59,668 bases of DNA from NCBI GenBank assembly GCA_018971835.1, contig JAGWZW010000013.1, positions 1 through 59,668 of the forward strand, read 5' to 3'. Positions 44,286-53,370 of this stretch are shown in pieces. Source of the DNA: Alphaproteobacteria bacterium. Lineage in GTDB: Bacteria; Pseudomonadota; Alphaproteobacteria; Micropepsales; Micropepsaceae. How positions within the stretch are numbered: the first letter of the stretch is position 1; every line of letters begins with the position of its first letter. The notes under the pieces are model-generated. The model saw only the letters and a list, made by a program, of their open reading frames with translations, had not been told where the DNA came from and made no database searches. The translations under genes and the position numbers were made by a program.

Positions 44286-45779
44286 CTACCCGCCGGCTGC
44301 GGCGGCGCCGTGCGCCGCCGGATCCGGCAAGGCCGTGCACACGCCCTGGCAGACGATGGCGTTCACCGTATCGGTGGGTGCCGCACGAGTGGCGTTGAGA
44401 TCGGCCCTGAGGTCGCTGGGTTTGCTCATGTCCTTGCCGCCGGCGACCCGTAACAGGGCGTAGGCAATGGCCGCCGTGCCGTCCGGCCCGCCAGCCCCGG
44501 CCCCGGCCAGGGTCACACCACGGCTCGCGCCTTCACCGGGGAGCTGGATCGGACCGCTGACGTCTTCCGTCGCCACCATCGGGGTGAGGAACGCCGCAGC
44601 CAGGCCCACCTGGCCAGCCGACGGAGCATTGGCGAGCGTCACGCCGGAATCGGCGGCCGTGTGCCCGGAACCGAACGGACCGTTCATGGTGACGGCACAG
44701 GCGACCGCCTGCCCGTTGGTGTCGAGGGCGGCAAAACCGGTAGCGCCAAGATCAGACGGCAGATTCGCCACGCCGAAGCGGGCAACCGCTTCGCGCACGG
44801 CGCGGCTGGCGGCGGCGCCGGATTTATCTCCGGAATGAAGATTGCCCTGCGCATCGACGAGCTGCGACAGCACAGCGGCCGCGAAGTTGCCCGCGCCCAC
44901 ACCTCTGGGCGGCAGATAAACGCGCTCATTGCCGAAATTGAGCACCTGCGGCGCCCCGATTTCGGCGCGGTAGGCGGCCAGGTCGCTCATCGAAACGGCA
45001 CCGCCTTCGCTGGCCGCGTAGTCCGCGAGCTGTTTGGCGACGGCGCCGCGATAAAGACCGTCCGGGCCCTCGCGGCGGATCGCCTCCAGCGTCATGGCCA
45101 GTGCCGGATTGACCACCGTGGTGCCGGCCGGTTTCACCTGCCCCGATTCATCCAGATATTCGGCCGCCAATCCGGCATCGAGCCGGATGATGTTCTGGCT
45201 GGCCTTGAGGCGCTCAGCCAGTGCCGCCGAAATGGGAACGCCTGCACCGGCGAGGCTCTCGCCCAGCGCCACGTCACGCGACCAGGAAAGCCGGCCATAG
45301 GCAGCGCGCAAGGCTGCAAAGCCCGCGACATTGCCCGGCACACCGAAGGCGCCGCCGCGCACCGCGTTGCGGGCCAGGAAGTTCACCGTCTGGCTGCGGC
45401 CGCTGGCCGCGTCGTAAACCACACAAAGCCCGCCGCCGCCCAGCCCCGCCGCCACCGGATACGTGGCGGCCATCGCGAAATAGGTCGCCGTTACGGCATC
45501 CGCCGCGCTGCCGCCCTGGCGAAGGATCGTCGCCCCTGCCCGCACGGCATAGGGCTCGTCACCAACGACGTACCCAGTCTTTGCCGCCTCCGAAGCCGAG
45601 GGCCCGAACAGCTTGCCCAGCGTCAGCGAACCCGAACTGTCGTCGGACGACGCGGTGTCCGTTCCGCTGTCTGAAGGATTCATGACGAGACCCTTGTCGG
45701 GGTCGTAGGTCGGAAGGTTCGAGCAGGCCGTAAGGATCAGCGCGGCGGCAACACCGGCAAGAAAACCGTGGCGGGGCAT
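44286..45779 (-). CDS. gamma-glutamyltransferase-like lipoprotein lacking the catalytic threonine
   Basis: A 497-residue lipoprotein (lipobox LTAC, Cys19) with the gamma-glutamyltranspeptidase fold. The large-subunit signature ATILRQGGSAADAVTATYF is followed by PVAAGLGGGGLCVVYD and GVPGNVAGFAALR. At the autoprocessing site, where active enzymes read TTHxS followed by the D-x-DGNAV and FGTG segments, this protein has GATGFAALDTNGQAVA and PFGSG. The alignment is gap-free and puts Ala346 at the position of the nucleophilic, self-cleaving Thr391 of E. coli GGT; the following His is also lost. It should therefore neither self-process nor carry out transfer. The upstream in-frame start at 45857 is less likely than the lipoprotein start at 45779. 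It is divergent from the M48 peptidase gene. Confidence 0.85.
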   Translation of the reverse strand: MPRHGFLAGVAAALILTACSNLPTYDPDKGLVMNPSDSGTDTASSDDSSGSLTLGKLFGPSASEAAKTGYVVGDEPYAVRAGATILRQGGSAADAVTATYFAMAATYPVAAGLGGGGLCVVYDAASGRSQTVNFLARNAVRGGAFGVPGNVAGFAALRAAYGRLSWSRDVALGESLAGAGVPISAALAERLKASQNIIRLDAGLAAEYLDESGQVKPAGTTVVNPALAMTLEAIRREGPDGLYRGAVAKQLADYAASEGGAVSMSDLAAYRAEIGAPQVLNFGNERVYLPPRGVGAGNFAAAVLSQLVDAQGNLHSGDKSGAAASRAVREAVARFGVANLPSDLGATGFAALDTNGQAVACAVTMNGPFGSGHTAADSGVTLANAPSAGQVGLAAAFLTPMVATEDVSGPIQLPGEGASRGVTLAGAGAGGPDGTAAIAYALLRVAGGKDMSKPSDLRADLNATRAAPTDTVNAIVCQGVCTALPDPAAHGAAAAGG

Positions 45780-45958
45780 GAAATGGTCCAAATCTCTTGG
45801 TTTATGGGACAATCTCGGCACCGGTTCACGCTCCGTTGACGGCGGACCGGCGCACACATACTTTCCCCCGCCGGGAGCTTCCCGAACAGGGGTATGCGCG
45901 GGGTGAGAGGAGAGTTCAAGCCTTGGCGTTTTGCAACCCTTTGCCGCGTATCGGCGCT

Positions 45959-47365
45959 ATGACGTTTCGCACGCTCACGTTTCGGCGTCGCCCGCGGACC
46001 AGCCTGGTGCGTGCCGCGCTCTTTGCGCTGCCGGCGCTGGTCTGCTTCTTCGTTGCGCCGCCGCCGGCCGCCGCGCAAGGCATTTCCATCATCCGCGACA
46101 CCGAGATCGAGCGCGTCCTGGAAAGCTACGAGCGCCCGCTCCTGATCGCGGCCGGCATCGATCCCAGCACGGTGAAGATGCGCATCGTGGACGACCCCTC
46201 GCTCAACGCGTTCGCCGCCCAGAGCCCCTATCTCGCAGACAGCGAAGACATCTTCGTGAACACCGGCACCTTCCTGCAACTGAAGACGCCCAACCAGCTC
46301 ATCGGCATCCTGGCCCACGAAACCGGCCATATCGCCGGCGGCGACGTGATCCGCGGCGGCATCGCCATGCAGAAAGCCTCGATCCCCATGCTGATCGGCA
46401 TGGCGGTGGGCGTGGCGGCCATGATCGCCGGCGGCGGCGAAGCGGGCATGGGCGCGATCATGATGGGCCAGCAGGCGGCGATGGCCCAGTATCTGGAGTT
46501 CAGCCGCGCCCAGGAAGCGACCGCCGACCAGCGCGGCCTCACCTACCTGGACCGCACGCACCAGTCGCCCGAGGGCATGCTGCAGGTGTTTCAGCAGATG
46601 GCCCAGGAACAGGCGATGAGCGCAGACTACAACAAGCAGTTCGTCTCCGACCACCCGGCCGACCGCCAGCGCATCGACGAGCTGCAGAACCGCGTCAACG
46701 CGTCCCCTTACAAGAACCTGAAGGACAGCCCGGCCGCCGTCGATGAATTTCATATGATCCAAGCCAAGCTGATCGGCTACATCTCGAATCCGGACGCGGT
46801 GCTCGTGCGCTATCCGGCCAGCGACAACAGCGACGAGGCCTATTACGCCCGCGCGATGGCCTATTTCCGCAAGCCCGACATGAAGGACGCCCTCGCCCAG
46901 GCCGACACGCTCATCAAGCGCCACCCGGACAATCCCTATTTCTGGGAAATGCTGGGCCAGATCTATGTCGAGATGAGCAAGCCCGACAAGGGCGTGGCGC
47001 CCTACCAGAAATCCGTGGACCTGATGCCCGATGCGCCGCTGCTGCGCGTTTCGCTGGCCGCGGCCCAGCTCGCCACCGAGAAGCAGGCTCTGGTCAAGCC
47101 GGCGCTGGAAAACCTGAAGGTCGCCCTGCAACAGGAAAACGACAGCACCTTCGCCTGGTACGAGGTGGCGCAGGCCTACAGCGACCTCGGCAACCAGCCG
47201 ATGGCCGACCTCTCAACGGCGGAGCGCTTCTACTGGTCAGGCGGCATGAAGCAGGCCGCAATGTTCGCGTCGCGTGCCGCCAAGAAGCTGCCCAGGGGAT
47301 CAATCGATTGGCAACGCGCGAACGATATCGTGTCCACGGCCAGCGCCCAGGCCAAGAGCAACTGA
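45959..47365 (+). CDS. M48 metalloprotease with TPR repeats, BepA-like
   Basis: A 468-residue periplasmic zinc protease. A basic start and signal peptide (ALFALPALVCFFVAPPPAAAQ) are followed by an M48 domain with HETGH (LAHETGHIAGGD) and a downstream Glu ligand in RAQEATADQRG. The C-terminal half consists of TPR-type helical repeats (AYYARAMAYFRKPDMKDALAQ, YFWEMLGQIYVEM). This layout matches BepA, which repairs or degrades stalled outer-membrane proteins such as LptD. ATG 45959 puts the signal peptide near the start; an upstream in-frame start at 45797 would not. A DsbA-like gene follows 27 nt later, so the pair is likely cotranscribed and both act on envelope protein folding. Confidence 0.92.
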   Translation: MTFRTLTFRRRPRTSLVRAALFALPALVCFFVAPPPAAAQGISIIRDTEIERVLESYERPLLIAAGIDPSTVKMRIVDDPSLNAFAAQSPYLADSEDIFVNTGTFLQLKTPNQLIGILAHETGHIAGGDVIRGGIAMQKASIPMLIGMAVGVAAMIAGGGEAGMGAIMMGQQAAMAQYLEFSRAQEATADQRGLTYLDRTHQSPEGMLQVFQQMAQEQAMSADYNKQFVSDHPADRQRIDELQNRVNASPYKNLKDSPAAVDEFHMIQAKLIGYISNPDAVLVRYPASDNSDEAYYARAMAYFRKPDMKDALAQADTLIKRHPDNPYFWEMLGQIYVEMSKPDKGVAPYQKSVDLMPDAPLLRVSLAAAQLATEKQALVKPALENLKVALQQENDSTFAWYEVAQAYSDLGNQPMADLSTAERFYWSGGMKQAAMFASRAAKKLPRGSIDWQRANDIVSTASAQAKSN

Positions 47366-47392
47366 CCACGTTTCAGCAGAGGATCGAATACA

Positions 47393-48130
47393 ATGGATTT
47401 CAAAACGGCTGCCCTGGGCGGCATTGCGGGCGCCGTACTGGGCGTCGCCGCAGTTTACGGCCTCTCCGGCGCCGGCCTGCTTCCGGGCCGCACCGGCGAC
47501 GCGGCGATCCATGCCTATCTGATGAAGCATCCGCAGATTCTGGTGGACATGACCAACGAACTGCAGGCCCAGCAGCAGCAAGCCGACGACGACGCCCGCC
47601 AAGCTGCCGTCAACAAGCTCGGGACCAAGGCCTACTTCGATCCCAGGGTCGCCTTCGTCACCGGCCCGGCCAACGCCAAGACCACCTTCGTCGAGTTCTT
47701 CGATTACAACTGCCCCTTCTGCCGCTCGTCCAATGCGGTGGTGGAGAAATTCTACCAGGCGCACAAGAACGATGTGCGTTTCGCCTTCATCGAGTTTCCC
47801 ATCAAGGGCCAGGCCTCCATCGACGCCACGCGCATTTCGCTGGCCGCGCGCCAGCAGCCGGACAAATATCTGGCGCTCCACTTCGCCCTGATGAACCAGA
47901 ACGGCCAAACCGACGCCGCGACGGTGGTGCAGGAAGCCAAGAAACTCGGCTTCAACCTGACGAAACTTCAGGCGGATGAAGAGGCCGATGCGGTCAGCGC
48001 CGAAATCGCCGCCGCCCATACGCTGGCGGGCGCCAGCGGCATCGACGGCACACCGGCCTTCATCATCAACGGCAAGGTCCGCGAAGGCGCCATCGACGAT
48101 CACGTCCTGGAGCAGATGCTCAAGGGCTGA
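47393..48130 (+). CDS. DsbA-family thiol:disulfide oxidoreductase
   Basis: A 245-residue protein with an N-terminal membrane anchor or signal (ALGGIAGAVLGVAAVYGLSG), a charged helical spacer (NELQAQQQQADDDARQAA) and a thioredoxin-like DsbA domain with active site CPFC in FFDYNCPFCRSSN and the cis-Pro loop GTPAFIIN. It should form or shuffle disulfides in periplasmic proteins. The spacer and CPFC with TP cis-Pro resemble ScsC/BdbD-like relatives more than classical CPHC DsbA. It follows the BepA-like gene closely. No DsbB partner is in the window. Confidence 0.9.
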   Translation: MDFKTAALGGIAGAVLGVAAVYGLSGAGLLPGRTGDAAIHAYLMKHPQILVDMTNELQAQQQQADDDARQAAVNKLGTKAYFDPRVAFVTGPANAKTTFVEFFDYNCPFCRSSNAVVEKFYQAHKNDVRFAFIEFPIKGQASIDATRISLAARQQPDKYLALHFALMNQNGQTDAATVVQEAKKLGFNLTKLQADEEADAVSAEIAAAHTLAGASGIDGTPAFIINGKVREGAIDDHVLEQMLKG

Positions 48131-48139
48131 GCCTGTCTC

Positions 48140-49135
48140 TCAGATCAGCCCGGCCAGCGGGCTCGAAGGATCGGCATAGCGCTTCTTGGGCATGCGGCCG
48201 GCGAGATAGGCAAGCCGGCCCGCCGCCACCGCATGTTTCATGGCGCTGGCCATCATCACCGGATTCTTGGCCTCGGCGATGGCGGTGTTCATCAGCACCG
48301 CGTCGCAGCCCAGTTCCATCGCGATCGCCGCGTCCGACGCCGTGCCCACGCCGGCGTCCACGATCACCGGCACCTTGGCTTCCTCGATGATCATGCGGAT
48401 GCCGACGGGATTCTGCAGGCCCAAGCCCGAGCCGATGGGCGCCGCCAGCGGCATGATCGCCGCTGCGCCCATCTCTTCCAGCCGCTTGGCCATCAAGGGA
48501 TCGTCGCTGCAATAGACCATCACCTGGAAGCCTTCCTTGATGAGCAGCTCGGTGGCGCGCAGCGTCTCGATCATGTCGGGGTAGAGCGTCTTGCGGTCGC
48601 CCAGCACTTCGAGCTTCACCAGATCCCAGCCCCCCGCTTCGCGCGCCAGGCGCAAGGTGCGTACTGCATCTTCGCCGGTGAAGCAGCCCGCGGTATTGGG
48701 CAGATACGTCACCTTTTTCGGATCGATGAAGTCGACCAGCTTGGGCTGGCTGGGATCGGTCAGATTCACGCGGCGCACGGCGACCGTCACCATCTCCGCA
48801 CCCGAGGCTTCCAGCGCGCGCGCGTTCTCTTCGTAGGTCTTGTACTTGCCGGTGCCGATGATGAGGCGGGACTTGTAGGTCTTGCCGGCGATAACCAGCG
48901 GCCTGTCGGCCGGCGTCTCGAACGGCGCATTGCCGCCGCCGATGAAATGGACGATCTCCAGCCGGTCGCCGGCGCCCACCGTCACGGCCTCGTACTGGCT
49001 GCGCGGCACGATCTGAAGATTGTGCTCCACGGCGATCTTGGCCGGATCCAGCCCCAGAGAGCCGAGCAAGGCCTTCAGGCTCACGGGGGCGTCGAGCTGC
49101 CGATTCTCGCCGTTGATGGTCACTGAAAGGGTCAT
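48140..49135 (-). CDS. thiG: ThiS-ThiG fusion: sulfur carrier plus thiazole synthase
   Basis: A 331-residue protein for the thiazole half of thiamine. Residues 1-67 are a ThiS ubiquitin-like carrier ([14 protein letters not shown], ending [13 protein letters not shown]). Residues from about 78 are a complete ThiG barrel ([54 protein letters not shown]). In free ThiS the terminal Gly-Gly becomes the thiocarboxylate that gives sulfur, yet here the Gly run is internal and followed by [11 protein letters not shown]. Either the linker is cut after GG, or a separate ThiS elsewhere does the work. Such fusions are known in some bacteria. No thiF, thiO, thiC or thiE lies nearby. It converges on the DsbA-like gene with 9 nt between them. 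Confidence 0.92.
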   Translation of the reverse strand: MTLSVTINGENRQLDAPVSLKALLGSLGLDPAKIAVEHNLQIVPRSQYEAVTVGAGDRLEIVHFIGGGNAPFETPADRPLVIAGKTYKSRLIIGTGKYKTYEENARALEASGAEMVTVAVRRVNLTDPSQPKLVDFIDPKKVTYLPNTAGCFTGEDAVRTLRLAREAGGWDLVKLEVLGDRKTLYPDMIETLRATELLIKEGFQVMVYCSDDPLMAKRLEEMGAAAIMPLAAPIGSGLGLQNPVGIRMIIEEAKVPVIVDAGVGTASDAAIAMELGCDAVLMNTAIAEAKNPVMMASAMKHAVAAGRLAYLAGRMPKKRYADPSSPLAGLI

Positions 49136-49218
49136 AAAGCTTGTTCCTGCTTAGGATTTCCCTTGGCCGCCAAGGGCCAGTATAAAGCGCACCGGCAGCA
49201 GCGTTAACCGGAGTTCCC

Positions 49219-49698
49219 GTGTCCCGGAAATCCCCAGCCCGCACCAGCCGGGCAAAGCCGATATATGTCCTGAATGGACCAAACCTCAATCTCCTGGGCA
49301 GCCGGGAGCCGGAGCTTTACGGCCGCACCACGCTGGCGGATATCGAACAGGCCGCGGCGGCGCAGGCCAAGGCGCATGGATACGAGGTGATTTTCCGTCA
49401 GTCAAACCACGAAGGCGTGCTGGTGGACTGGATTCAGGAGGCGCGGACGGCGGCAGCCGGCGTGATTCTCAACGCCGGGGCCTACACCCACACCTCGCTT
49501 GCCATTCACGATGCGTTGCGGGCGCTTGACCGGCCGCTGATCGAGGTTCATCTCTCCAACATCTTTGCGCGCGAGCCCTTCCGTCACCACTCCCATGTGA
49601 GCCCGGTGGCCACAGGGGTGATCTGCGGGCTGGGGGCAACGGGCTATCTTCTCGCCATCGACGCGCTTGCAAGCCTTCTCAAGGAAAAGACCGCATGA
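49219..49698 (+). CDS. aroQ: type II 3-dehydroquinate dehydratase
   Basis: A 159-residue shikimate-pathway enzyme turning 3-dehydroquinate into 3-dehydroshikimate. Type II signatures are present: [21 protein letters not shown] (including the active-site lid and Tyr), [28 protein letters not shown], and the catalytic His in VEVHLSN-like [12 protein letters not shown]. It starts at a GTG with a short basic extension ([12 protein letters not shown]). It overlaps accB by 4 nt (ATGA); the aroQ-accB-accC order is standard for alphaproteobacteria. Confidence 0.95.
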   Translation: MSRKSPARTSRAKPIYVLNGPNLNLLGSREPELYGRTTLADIEQAAAAQAKAHGYEVIFRQSNHEGVLVDWIQEARTAAAGVILNAGAYTHTSLAIHDALRALDRPLIEVHLSNIFAREPFRHHSHVSPVATGVICGLGATGYLLAIDALASLLKEKTA

Positions 49699-50165
49699 CC
49701 AACAAGGACGCCGGCAAGAGCAAAGCCATCGACGCCGAGGCCATACGTGAGTTGGCAGAACTGCTCAGCGAAACCAGCCTGACCGAGATCGAGGTGGAGC
49801 AGAACGGCCTGCGCATCCGCGTCAGCCGTCAGGGCTTGGCCGTCCATGCGCCCGTGCCCGCCATGCCGGCGCTGAACCATGTGGCGGCCGCCCATGCCGA
49901 AGCGCCCGCCGCCAAGCGCGATGGCCACGCGCCGGGCACCGTCACCTCGCCGATGGTGGGCACGGTCTATGTCGCGCCCGAACCGGGGGCGGCGCCTTTC
50001 GTCAAGGTCGGCGATGTAGTGAAGGAAGGCGACACGCTGATGATCGTCGAGGCGATGAAGACCATGAATCCGATTGTGGCGCCGCGCGGCGGCTCCATCA
50101 CCGAAATCTGCATCCACGATGCCGAGCCGGTCGAATTCGGCCAGGCGCTGATCGTGATCGGCTGA
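49695..50165 (+). CDS. accB: biotin carboxyl carrier protein of acetyl-CoA carboxylase
   Basis: A 156-residue BCCP. The C-terminal biotinyl domain carries the biotin lysine in [10 protein letters not shown] and begins at [17 protein letters not shown]. The N-terminal ~40 residues form the dimerisation part ([20 protein letters not shown]), joined by an Ala/Pro-rich hinge ([12 protein letters not shown]). It is translationally coupled to aroQ (4-nt overlap) and ends 1 nt before accC. It delivers biotin-bound CO2 for malonyl-CoA formation, the first step of fatty-acid synthesis. Confidence 0.96.
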   Translation: MTNKDAGKSKAIDAEAIRELAELLSETSLTEIEVEQNGLRIRVSRQGLAVHAPVPAMPALNHVAAAHAEAPAAKRDGHAPGTVTSPMVGTVYVAPEPGAAPFVKVGDVVKEGDTLMIVEAMKTMNPIVAPRGGSITEICIHDAEPVEFGQALIVIG

Positions 50166-50166
50166 G

Positions 50167-51513
50167 ATGTTCGAGAAGGTTCTGATCGCCAACCGCGGCG
50201 AAATCGCGCTTCGCATCAACCGCGCGTGCAAGGAGATGGGCATCTCCACCGTCGCCATCCATTCGACGGCGGATGCCGAGGCCATGCACGTGCGCCTGGC
50301 GGACGAGAGCGTCTGCATCGGGCCCCCGCCGGCGGCACAGTCCTACCTCAACATTCCCCAGATTATCGCCGCGGCCGAGATCACCGGCGCCGAAGCGATC
50401 CATCCAGGCTACGGTTTCCTCTCCGAGAATGCCCGCTTCGCCGAGATCGTGACGGAACACGGCCTCACCTTCATCGGCCCGAGCGCCGACCAGATCCGCC
50501 TGATGGGCGACAAGATCGCGGCCAAGCAGGCAGTGAAGTCGGCCGGCATCCCGACCGTTCCGGGCTCGGACGGCGGCGTCGGCTCGGATGAAGAAGCTGC
50601 GCGCATCGCCCGCGACATCGGCTATCCGGTGCTCATCAAGGCGGCGGCTGGCGGCGGTGGCCGCGGCATGAAAGTGGCCAGGAGCGAAGCCGAACTTTCG
50701 ATGGCGCTGACCACCGCGCGCGCCGAAGCCAAATCCGCTTTTGGCGACGATGCGGTCTATCTCGAAAAATATCTGCAGCGCCCCCGCCACATCGAGGTGC
50801 AGGTTCTGGCGGATTCCTTCGGCAAGGTGCTGCATCTGGGCGAGCGCGACTGCTCGCTGCAACGCCGCCATCAGAAGGTGTGGGAGGAAGCGCCCAGCCC
50901 AGCTCTCAACGCCGCCCAGCGCGAGGAGATCGGCGGCATCGTCAGCAAGGCGCTCGGCAAGATCGGCTATCTCGGCGCCGGCACCATCGAGTTCCTGTTC
51001 GAGGACGGCAAGTTCTACTTCATCGAGATGAACACGCGCCTGCAGGTGGAGCATCCCGTCACCGAGGCCATCACCGGCATCGACATCGTGCGCGAGCAGC
51101 TGCGCATCGCGGCCGGCAGCCCGCTGGAAATCGAACAGTCCGACATCGTGATTTCCGGCCACGCCATCGAGTGCCGCATCAACGCGGAGAATCCGTTCAA
51201 CTTCCAGCCTTCGCCCGGCACCATTACGCAGTTCCACGCGCCGGGCGGGCTCGGCGTGCGTTTCGATTCGGCGATCTATGCGGGCTATCGCATCCCGCCC
51301 TATTACGACAGCCTGGCCGGCAAGCTGATCGTCCACGGCCGCAACCGCAACGAATGCCTGATGCGCTTGCGCCGCGCGCTGGACGAGCTGGTGGTCGGCG
51401 GCATCGAAACCACCATCCCGCTGTTCCAGCATCTGGTGCGCGAGCCGGATATCCTCAACGGCGACTACCATATCCACTGGTTGGAGCACTGGCTCGCCGC
51501 GCGTGGTTCCTGA
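50167..51513 (+). CDS. accC: biotin carboxylase subunit of acetyl-CoA carboxylase
   Basis: A 448-residue ATP-grasp enzyme that carboxylates the biotin on AccB. It starts with [16 protein letters not shown], has the glycine-rich ATP loop [14 protein letters not shown], the biotin/bicarbonate site in [17 protein letters not shown], and [13 protein letters not shown]. Length is as in E. coli (449). The start is 1 nt after the accB stop, so the two are cotranscribed; accA and accD are elsewhere, as usual. Confidence 0.97.
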   Translation: MFEKVLIANRGEIALRINRACKEMGISTVAIHSTADAEAMHVRLADESVCIGPPPAAQSYLNIPQIIAAAEITGAEAIHPGYGFLSENARFAEIVTEHGLTFIGPSADQIRLMGDKIAAKQAVKSAGIPTVPGSDGGVGSDEEAARIARDIGYPVLIKAAAGGGGRGMKVARSEAELSMALTTARAEAKSAFGDDAVYLEKYLQRPRHIEVQVLADSFGKVLHLGERDCSLQRRHQKVWEEAPSPALNAAQREEIGGIVSKALGKIGYLGAGTIEFLFEDGKFYFIEMNTRLQVEHPVTEAITGIDIVREQLRIAAGSPLEIEQSDIVISGHAIECRINAENPFNFQPSPGTITQFHAPGGLGVRFDSAIYAGYRIPPYYDSLAGKLIVHGRNRNECLMRLRRALDELVVGGIETTIPLFQHLVREPDILNGDYHIHWLEHWLAARGS

Positions 51514-51581
51514 GGCGGCGGCGTAACCCGGAATTAACCCTAACGGTTCAGCCTTGGGCGCGAAATGCCGAGGGCATGCCC

Positions 51582-52835
51582 ATGACCGTCCGCCTCGTCC
51601 CCGCCGAAGACCTCGATCTCAAGCCCCGCATCGGGCTCGCCAAGCTGACCAAGCGCGCCTTCGACGGCGAAGACCTGAACACGATCTGGTCCGAGCTGGT
51701 GCATGTCGTCCGGGCCGATCCCGAGAATATCGAAGCGGCGATGGATCTCTCGCTGGTCGCCCAGCTCGCGCAGCAGCAGAAGCTGGGACTGGAGATTCAG
51801 GACGAAGCGCTGAGCGTGCGCCGGCTGTTCCGCTCGCCCTGTGCGAGCACCACGCCGCGGCTGCGTGTGCTGGCCTTTGCGGCATCGGCCGACATCGGCG
51901 GCAATACGCCCATCGAATTCCTGCTCCAGGGTTCGGACATCGAGCTTTACACGCTTTACGTGGTGCCCGGCTTCGAGCTTCCCGAGGCGCTGCCGGATCA
52001 CGACGTTGCCTTCGTCGCCGTGCCGGATTCGGACAGCGCGCGGGCCACGCTCGCCGAGATCGAACGGCTGGCGCAGAACTGGCCGCGGCCGATCCTCAAC
52101 GCGCCGCAGCGCATCTACGAACTGGAGCGCGACCGCCTCCACAAACTGCTCTCGGACATCCCCGGCGTCGATATTCCGGCCACCGCGCGCGTCGATCGCG
52201 ACGATCTGGCCGATATCGTGGGCGGTATCGAAGAAATCGATGATCTTCTCGGCGACACTCACTTCCCGCTCATCATCCGCCCGGTGGGCTCGCAAGCCGG
52301 GCGCGGCCTCGAAAAACTGGACGAGATCGAAGCCGTCACCCCCTATCTCACACTGTGGGAGGACGAGGACTTCTTCGTTTCGCGCTTCGTCGACTACAGT
52401 GGCGCGGACGGGCAGTTCCGCAAATACCGCGTCGTCTTCGTCGACGGCAAAGCCTATGGCTGTCATCTTGCCATCGCCGGGCAATGGAACCTCTGGTACC
52501 TGAATGCCGACATGGGCGCCTCGCCCGCCAAGCGCGGGGAGGAAGCCGTCTTCCTCAGTGACTTCAACGCCACTTTCGGCGCGCGCCATCGCGGCGCACT
52601 CGACGAGATCGCGCGCCGCGTCGGCCTCGATTATTTCGCCATTGACTGCGCGGAAACCAAAACCGGCCAATTGCTGATCTTCGAGGCCGACATCGCCGCC
52701 ATCGTGCACGACATGGATCCGCCCGACGTCTATCCCTACAAGGGCCCGCAGATGCAGCGGATTTTCGCCGCTTTCGCCGCCATGCTCGAAGCCAGGAGCA
52801 GGCCCGCCGGAAGCGCACACGCCGAAGCGGCCTGA
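51582..52835 (+). CDS. orphan ATP-grasp protein of unknown substrate
   Basis: A 417-residue protein with an N-terminal helical part (to about 85), a Rossmann-like middle (RLRVLAFAASADIGGNTPIE) and an ATP-grasp-like C-terminal half. ATP-binding features are FPLIIRPVGSQAGRGLEKL (flexible loop), EDFFVSRFVDYSG, and the metal-binding end GQLLIFEADIAA. It resembles the glutathione-synthetase/RimK-like domain found at the C-terminus of some large alphaproteobacterial TPR proteins, here without TPRs. No recognisable substrate peptide or partner gene is next to it. ATG 51582 has GAGGG 7 nt upstream; an ATG at 51576 is also in frame. It follows accC by 68 nt but need not share its function. Confidence 0.75.
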   Translation: MTVRLVPAEDLDLKPRIGLAKLTKRAFDGEDLNTIWSELVHVVRADPENIEAAMDLSLVAQLAQQQKLGLEIQDEALSVRRLFRSPCASTTPRLRVLAFAASADIGGNTPIEFLLQGSDIELYTLYVVPGFELPEALPDHDVAFVAVPDSDSARATLAEIERLAQNWPRPILNAPQRIYELERDRLHKLLSDIPGVDIPATARVDRDDLADIVGGIEEIDDLLGDTHFPLIIRPVGSQAGRGLEKLDEIEAVTPYLTLWEDEDFFVSRFVDYSGADGQFRKYRVVFVDGKAYGCHLAIAGQWNLWYLNADMGASPAKRGEEAVFLSDFNATFGARHRGALDEIARRVGLDYFAIDCAETKTGQLLIFEADIAAIVHDMDPPDVYPYKGPQMQRIFAAFAAMLEARSRPAGSAHAEAA

Positions 52836-52852
52836 CCTGCGCCACAGCTCCG

Positions 52853-52886
52853 ATTCGATCCAATTCGATTCAAATTCGAATCGAAT
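52853..52886. repeat. phased ATTCGAT repeats with 9-bp inverted repeat
   Basis: ATTCGAT or ATTCGAA occurs at 52853, 52863 and 52874, spaced 10-11 nt, about one helical turn. The last two form an inverted repeat ATTCGATTC / GAATCGAAT (52863-52871 and 52878-52886) with a 6-nt spacer. It lies about 50 nt upstream of the small rod-like gene, in a place suited to an operator. No known regulator motif was matched. Confidence 0.55.
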
Positions 52887-52937
52887 GTGCCCAGTATTCT
52901 TCGCTTAGTCTTAGAAACTTCGGCGCAAACTCGAATC

Positions 52938-53258
52938 ATGACGGATGCGCTGTCGATTTCGGCTTCGGGACTGGCTGCCAGTGCAGCGAAACTCTCCACA
53001 GCCGCGGCCAAAATCGCCGGAGCTTTCGTCACCCGACCTGAACCCTCCAACCCCCGACCGCAGCCGGTGCCGTCCGCCTCCCCCGCGACGGTGCCGGCTG
53101 CGGCACCCTTGGTTCCATCCGCCACGGCACTGCAGCAGGATGGCGCCGTTGCGGACATGGTGGACATGCTGGAGGCCTCGGCTGCTTACCGCGCGAACAT
53201 CGCGGTGCTCAAGACAGCCGACAAGCTGGCACAGGCAACGACGAGCATGCTCGGCTGA
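52938..53258 (+). CDS. miniature flagellar-rod-like protein (FlgC-type ends)
   Basis: A 106-residue protein. The N-terminus TDALSISASGLAASAAKLS resembles the start of flagellar axial proteins (FlgB/C/F/G), and the C-terminus DMVDMLEASAAYRANIAVLK resembles the matching C-terminal helix of FlgC/FlgG. The two terminal helices form a coiled coil in rod proteins. Between them is only a ~50-residue Pro/Ala/Ser-rich linker (RPEPSNPRPQPVPSASPATV), without the usual folded domain. No other flagellar gene lies in the window. The ATG at 52938 begins at the family-like residue; upstream in-frame starts add nothing. It may be a remnant or an accessory axial protein. Confidence 0.65.
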   Translation: MTDALSISASGLAASAAKLSTAAAKIAGAFVTRPEPSNPRPQPVPSASPATVPAAAPLVPSATALQQDGAVADMVDMLEASAAYRANIAVLKTADKLAQATTSMLG

Positions 53259-53370
53259 GAGAGGCCGCGGCCCAGCCACCTTCCGGCGCCGCCCTGCGCA
53301 CTACGTGGAATATGGTTGAATCAATCCCCTCGCAGGCGTCCAAATACAGCCTGCGACGGAGAGCACGGTC

